This document shows, in pieces, positions 59,344 through 64,000 of a DNA stretch of 64,000 nt. A model generated the notes under the pieces. That model saw nothing but the letters and a program-made list of their open reading frames with translations, was not told where the DNA came from and did not search any database. Where the stretch lies: assembly GCA_013146195.2 (NCBI GenBank), contig CM028379.1, positions 108,598,793-108,662,792 on the forward strand. The letters are read 5' to 3'. This DNA comes from Codonopsis lanceolata (taxonomy: Eukaryota > Streptophyta > Magnoliopsida > Asterales > Campanulaceae). The position numbers and the translations under genes are program-made. Positions within the stretch are counted from its first letter, which is position 1; each line of letters begins with the position of its first letter.

Positions 59344-61640
59344 TAGAGATGTGCACGTGCCCTAAGCCCACGGAATTGGTAATGCTCAGTATAGGCTCAT
59401 ATGGCAGCGGGAATCATTTTAAAAAGCCCAGTACCGTAGACAAGCCCACGGGCATTGAACGGGCACGGGTTTAGATGGGCTCTCCGATTGATTTTCATGT
59501 TTTTAAAATTACACAATATAATTTTAAAAGTCTTGGCAGCTGAACCTGAACCATGACACCTACTCACCTAGTTCCTCCAAATCCAAATTGTGACTATGCA
59601 CAAAAATTATATTATGTATTATGTAATTATATAATAGACTTAATAGAGGTTAGAGTGCTCGGGCAGTAGTGCAGCACATCTTCTCAAAACCATTAAACCA
59701 CAACTCAATGACTCATAGTGGCATACACTAATAGTCTCATATCTCATATACTGATTACTGAACATACTCTAATACTCATATATTTATTACATTCAAATTC
59801 TAATCAATAATAACAATAAACAATTATCCTAAACATCAAATAAGAAGAAGTGAATAAGGAACATTAACAATTATCCAAAAACCATGACAAAACCAAAACT
59901 CGTAGTTTCTCATATACGGGCAGATAGATGAAGGAGCGACAAGCAATCCATTAGAAGCAACCAAGGTCCAAGGAGCATCAAGCTCTCATACACCTAAACA
60001 AAATACCACATTTTACTCAATCCATTAATATTCTAATAAAACTGAATGTTAATGATAACAAATACAACAAATTAATAAGGTAAAAACGAGTAAAAAATGT
60101 TACCTTTCTCAACTTATCATCTCTGATCAATCATCCTCAAAACAATTTTCAAAAGATATGGGTCGACTTTTCAAATGTCAAATAAGAGCATCGAATTGAC
60201 AAAGTAAATAAGCAAAAATTACTAAGAATTGACAATTTTTTACCGAATTCAATTTTCTCAAGTTCGTCTTGCAATTCCTCCAAAACCTGTATTTGAATGC
60301 ATTGGCTTTCAATATCAACCGGGGACACACAAATTCAATCTTGTGTACATATCAAAGCCTTCGCCATCTTAGGAGTAAGTGAACTCCTAAAAAGATCTAT
60401 CACCCTCTCTCCCGTGCTAAATGTCGACTCACTTGCAACCGTAGAAATTGGCATGGCCAAAACATGCCTTGCAACTAGAGAAAAGATTGAGAATTTTGAA
60501 GAATTGTTTTTCCACCAAATTAACAAATCAAACTTCTCACCTATTAATCTTTCATTTTCAACACGATCCCCAAGTAAATGTCAACTTCCGTTTTGCCAAT
60601 ATCATTTTCTTCCTCAAGATGTTTTAAGAAACCATCCTCCAAATCATCAACTTCCATATTACTTGCACTTGATGAAGAACCCATAAAACCATCATCCAAA
60701 TTTGTTTTCACCTCTTTGCTTTTATAATGATCATACAACTCAATCAAAGTTTTAATCACTCTTTCTCCCATTTCCTTTAACTCTTCCTTCATCCTCCCAT
60801 ACATTTGTTTAAAGCAATAATTCACATAAGTCATCTTATGACGTCGATCTAAAATCACGGCTACATACAACAAGAAATTCAAATTTTCCATGTTCTCCCA
60901 ATATTTTTCATATTTTCCCCTCATTTTAGAAGTCATGTCTCTTGCCTCTAGATCATCATTATTCATACACATTTTTCTCAACTTACATTGCAAAGATACA
61001 AGCTCACCAAAAAATAAATTTGAAGTTGAATACTTTGACCCCGAGATCTTCAATGTTATTTCATAAAAAATTTACAAGAAATTTACAAGATAACCAACAT
61101 TTTAAAAATCCTTCAAAGTTGGAGCACCCACAACCTTTGCTTTCTTTTTCTTCTTTCTTATTGTATTAACATCAAAAATTTCCTCATCCCCACCAAAAAA
61201 GTAATCATCATAATTGGAGTCATTACGCATCCTATCAAAAGCCTTGGCATATTTTATGGCGGTCTCTAGCATTAAGTAGGTTGAATTCCACCTAGTATCA
61301 ACATCAAGAGACAATTTTTTACTACACTTTATACCTAATTTTTTAACACATGACTCAAATTTTGCAAGCCTTGCGGGAGATGACCTCACATATCTTATGT
61401 CATTTCGAATTCTCACAATTTCCTTCTTTTGTTCCTCAAGACCTTCCCTCACAACAAGATTGAGAATGTGAGGACAACATCTCAAATGCAAAAACTTACA
61501 ATCCAATACGGCATTTGACCCACTAAGTTCATTTTTCAAAAACTTAATGGCATCATAATTAGATGAAGCATTGTCAACTGTAATTGTGAAAACCTGATTA
61601 ATACCTCATTCTTTCAAGCAATGGAATACTTTGTTCAAGA
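59344..61640 (-). mobile_element. hAT transposon remnant, 3' end present, 5' end lost
   Basis: At 59344 the sequence TAGAGATGTGCACGTGCCC and nearby GGGCACGGG words form a typical hAT terminus inserted in a MITE copy. The transposase remnant lies on the minus strand at 60293-61640. The opposite end is missing, because at about 61640 the sequence changes to a plus-strand PGG-domain fragment. Untranslated stretch 59480-60290 shows nothing else. Confidence 0.6.
60293..61640 (-). pseudogene. hAT-family transposase fragment (RICESLEEPER-like)
   Basis: Reads from about 61640 as a degraded VFTITVDNASSN motif (catalytic Asp region), then FLHLRCCPHILNLVVREGL, the DVDTRWNSTYLMLE motif, a middle segment with LYVAVILDRRHKM, TLKISGSKYSTSNLFF, and at the C terminus the dimerisation domain LAMPISTVASESTFSTGERV, ending near ALICTQD. 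The N-terminal BED finger is absent. Stops near 61600 and 61100 and a frameshift near 60560 inactivate it. Confidence 0.88.
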
Positions 61641-61647
61641 ATGAGAG

Positions 61648-62179
61648 TACTGATTTGTTGGAAGAACGCGGTAATCTAGTTATTGCAGCAATTATAATAG
61701 CTGCAATGACTTTCAATGCCGGGCTACACCCACCCGGGGTACCTATTTCGACTCGAACAATGGTCATTCAGCTGGAAACGCAGTTCAGGCAGAGGTCGAC
61801 ATTGAGGAATTCAGCGATTTTTTTACACTAAACTCGATACCTTTGATAATATCTCTAAGCAGTATACTGATATTGATTAGCGGATTCAATCTCAGGAACA
61901 AGTTTGTTAAATGGCTGCTATTGCAAGGAATGCTTACTGCATACATTCGTGTTCATCATATTCACGTATCTACAGTCAATCGCACTAATGTCTCCAGATA
62001 TGTATATCAATGTGGTGACGGGTTACTTATGTTATATCTGGATTCTGTTATGCGCACTGTTTGCGTTTATTTCCACGGTTTACTTCATTGTCTGCGCGAT
62101 AAAGAAACTACCCAGAACCATTGCTAAACGGAGGATGGGAAGAACAAGAGGAAAGACCGGGAATCCCGTTGATGTATGA
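61648..62179 (+). pseudogene. PGG domain of an ankyrin-type membrane protein
   Basis: C-terminal part of a plant ankyrin/PGG protein. Frame 1 reads LLEERGNLVIAAIIIAAM, then FNAGLHPPG. After one frame change come SLSSILILISGF and KWLLLQGML, and after another FVFIIFTYLQSIALM and YIWILLCALFAFIS, ending in a basic tail at 62179. Several hydrophobic segments fit the membrane-spanning end of this family. The frame breaks at a G run (about 61738) and again near 61945. Ankyrin repeats are not seen, and the hAT remnant abuts the 5' side. A pseudogene fragment is most likely. Confidence 0.7.
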
Positions 62180-62858
62180 ATCGGGAATGTTCACGGTACA
62201 AGTTTGATGTTTCCTAATCTGCTACTGCTAGTGTGTGAAGCTTTTGTGTATTTAATGGTATTTTACCTGTCCTAATATGTAATTTGCTATGTAATATGTA
62301 TTTGTAAAAAAGGCTTGAATTCGTGTAGCTTCGTTAATCCAATCTCTTTAGACATGTTTAACCAAAGAATTTTCCTAAGTGACTCTACACACGTTCTAAG
62401 TTCTAACCCTCTACTAGCATCTAACTCAAACTGAATCCCACCACTTTGACGGCCTCAAACGTGAAATGTTGCAAGAAACATGCCCGCGATGAAATTGCAT
62501 TTGAGAGAGAGAAAGAGAGCGGGAGCGGTACGGAGAGGGAGTGAGCGGGAGAGAGAGAGAGAGATTCCTTGAACACACAAGATGGTATTCTCTCTAGTCT
62601 TAGTAATTCTGAGTATCTGTTTCTCTACAAGAAATCACCAGTAGACCAAATAATAAAAGAGAGCAAAATCTAATGTCTAATCAAACCAAAATTGAAAGTA
62701 CAAGGTAGGATCACTATTCACTAGCGACAAAGGTATTATCTATCCCAAAATTTCATTTCCAGCTCCATTTTCTCAATTTTGGTTGGGTTGTTTCCCATGA
62801 AAGGGGATGTCACTCGAGCTGAAACATCATCTAATTTTGATACTGAATCGAATAACCT
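62180..62858. other. Intergenic, with a GA-rich patch
   Basis: 62500-62565 is a GAGAGA/GCGGGA-rich low-complexity patch. The rest shows nothing recognisable. The part next to 62859 may be the 3' untranslated region of the SRP receptor locus. Confidence 0.4.
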
Positions 62859-63773
62859 TCAAGCCTTCACACATTCCCTGATGAACTGCTCCAACGACGA
62901 TATGTCACCGGTCACACCAGAAGCTTCAGCAACTGTCACTTTGTTGTGGCACTGAGAGAAAGTAAAGGCTTCCCCAGGTACACCAAGGATGAACTCATCA
63001 GAAATATCTGCTGCTGATACAGCTGTTCTTGATGACCGGAGCTTGTCACTGAATCAATTGGATCAGAAAATTCAAACTGTTAGTTCAAAGATAAAATAAA
63101 CCACAAGATAGGGTTGAAAATTTAGGTCATTCGTGAAATCCATTGAACAAAATTTTCTTAAAAGGGTTTACAACTGTCAAAATACCAGTATGGACATAAG
63201 AAACATTCAAATGAAACCTGCCTTTGCATAACAAGTACACACGGCTCACAAAAGAGTAATATAATCTTCACTTGTTCACTACCATCTAGACATGTTTAAA
63301 ATATGCACATGCAGGAGTATAAAGAAAAGCACTAAAACTAAACATTATAAGACCAACATCTAGTTGAAAGACTATAGAAGATAGTAACCTACATTTCCTT
63401 TTCGAGTTGCTTTCTGATGAAATCCTTAGTATGTGCAGTAACCTTGTCAACTTTGTTGCAAAGGATGAGAACTCAAAACTTTTTTCTTGACAACACTAGC
63501 CTTTGTCAAAATGTCATAAGAGGTACCTTTTGCACAGAGAACATCAGACGTTAGAACCCATTTCTGTAGCTTTATCCATGTGTTAATAAAACTTTCATAA
63601 ACCAAAAGTTGAAGCTTGCAAGTACTCGGAAGCGACACGACAGTTAGGCAAGAACTCCACAGCATCCACCACAAATACTACACCAGCTGCACGATGCAAG
63701 TACTCGTACAATATGGGCCGAAGACGTGAATGCCCATGAACATCAACCAGATGAATAGGCTTTATCTTGCCTT
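62859..63773 (-). pseudogene. SRP receptor beta subunit, C-terminal part (damaged)
   Basis: Similar to SRPRB, the membrane GTPase of the ER signal recognition particle receptor. Segment A (63773-63620): GKIKPIHLVDVHGHSRLRP, then VVFVVDAVEFLPNCRVASEY. Segment B (about 63530-63393): YDILTKASVVKKK, and after a frameshift in an A/T run the G4 motif NKVD and FIRKQLEKE. Segment C (63048-62859): DKLRSSRTAVSAADISDEF to FIRECVKA and a stop. The B-C junction is a clean GT-AG intron. The A-B junction gives no frame-keeping GT-AG pair, although a GC donor is possible at 63619. The G3 motif, normally DVPGH, reads DVHGH. The N-terminal part would lie outside the window. A pseudogene is likely, but assembly errors could contribute. 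Confidence 0.7.
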
Positions 63774-64000
63774 CTGCCAATGACACAAGAATAGTGAATT
63801 TAATCAAACTGGTAAGAGGTTAAAACAGAATAATATTTTAGCTTAAAACTCGATTTAGTTTCACAAGCTTGTGAGCTAATAGAGGACATCCCATTTTCTC
63901 ATCATAAGAAACAAATAGAGTTCTCGTTTAATGCAAATCAGAGCCATCAAATTGAATAATTAAGATAATTGCTCTTGGGCACATTCTTTACCTTAGTGGT
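63774..64000. other. Intron or flank of the SRP receptor locus
   Basis: Follows a good acceptor TTGGCAG at 63774-63780 (minus strand). No further exon was recognised before the window ends. Confidence 0.4.

Overview
This is nuclear DNA of a flowering plant, most likely a eudicot. It is AT-rich and gene-poor, with spliced genes (GT-AG introns), an AINTEGUMENTA-type AP2 gene, Ty1-copia elements primed by initiator tRNA-Met, hAT, MULE, PIF/Harbinger and Stowaway MITEs and a tRNA-derived SINE. I cannot name the species. No operons, CRISPR arrays or prokaryotic systems are present. Clear host genes are few: AINTEGUMENTA (ANT, minus strand, 17240-20027, nine exons, 628 codons, intact) and a two-RRM hnRNP-like RNA-binding protein (minus, 48842-50297, two exons, intact). 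Three more gene-like loci look damaged: an AYR1-like short-chain dehydrogenase (41971-42818), the PGG-domain end of an ankyrin protein (61648-62179) and the C-terminal part of the SRP receptor beta subunit (62859-63773).

Layout. 1-7648: intergenic DNA with a decayed copia gag/protease fragment carrying a long AAT (poly-Asn) tract. 7649-13213: a 5.6 kb noncoding mobile block (left arm). 13214-22067: ANT with its flanks and several MITEs. 22068-39205: one old Tork-like copia element whose pol gene is split by an inverted copy of the 5.6 kb block (right arm, with an extra 1.6 kb tandem unit, 22791-30039) and by a hAT MITE (30060-30972), and whose 3' LTR is split by a complete Ale-like copia element (34237-38997). 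39206-48841: mostly anonymous DNA with a SINE and the dehydrogenase. 48842-50297: RRM gene. 50963-55646: a second, very young Ale-like copia element on the minus strand. 56222-59343: a MULE-like MITE with an internal minisatellite and a second partial copy, the latter interrupted by a complete 1561-bp non-autonomous LTR element. 59344-62179: hAT transposase remnant butted against the PGG-domain fragment. 62859-63773: SRP receptor beta fragment.

The main result is a readable insertion history. Several insertions have target-site duplications together with an unoccupied copy elsewhere in the window: a MULE MITE in the right arm (empty site in the left arm), a PIF/Harbinger MITE in the left arm (empty site in the right arm), and the 1561-bp LTR element in one MULE copy (empty site in the other). 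The left-arm MITE also contains about 166 bp that I recognise as plastid ycf2-like sequence. The right arm interrupts a copia reading frame that resumes on its far side, so the two arms are separate insertions of one family and not the terminal repeats of a single 22-kb element. I found no convincing new biochemical system. The novelty lies in the 5.6 kb repeat family, the plastid capture and the nested structure.
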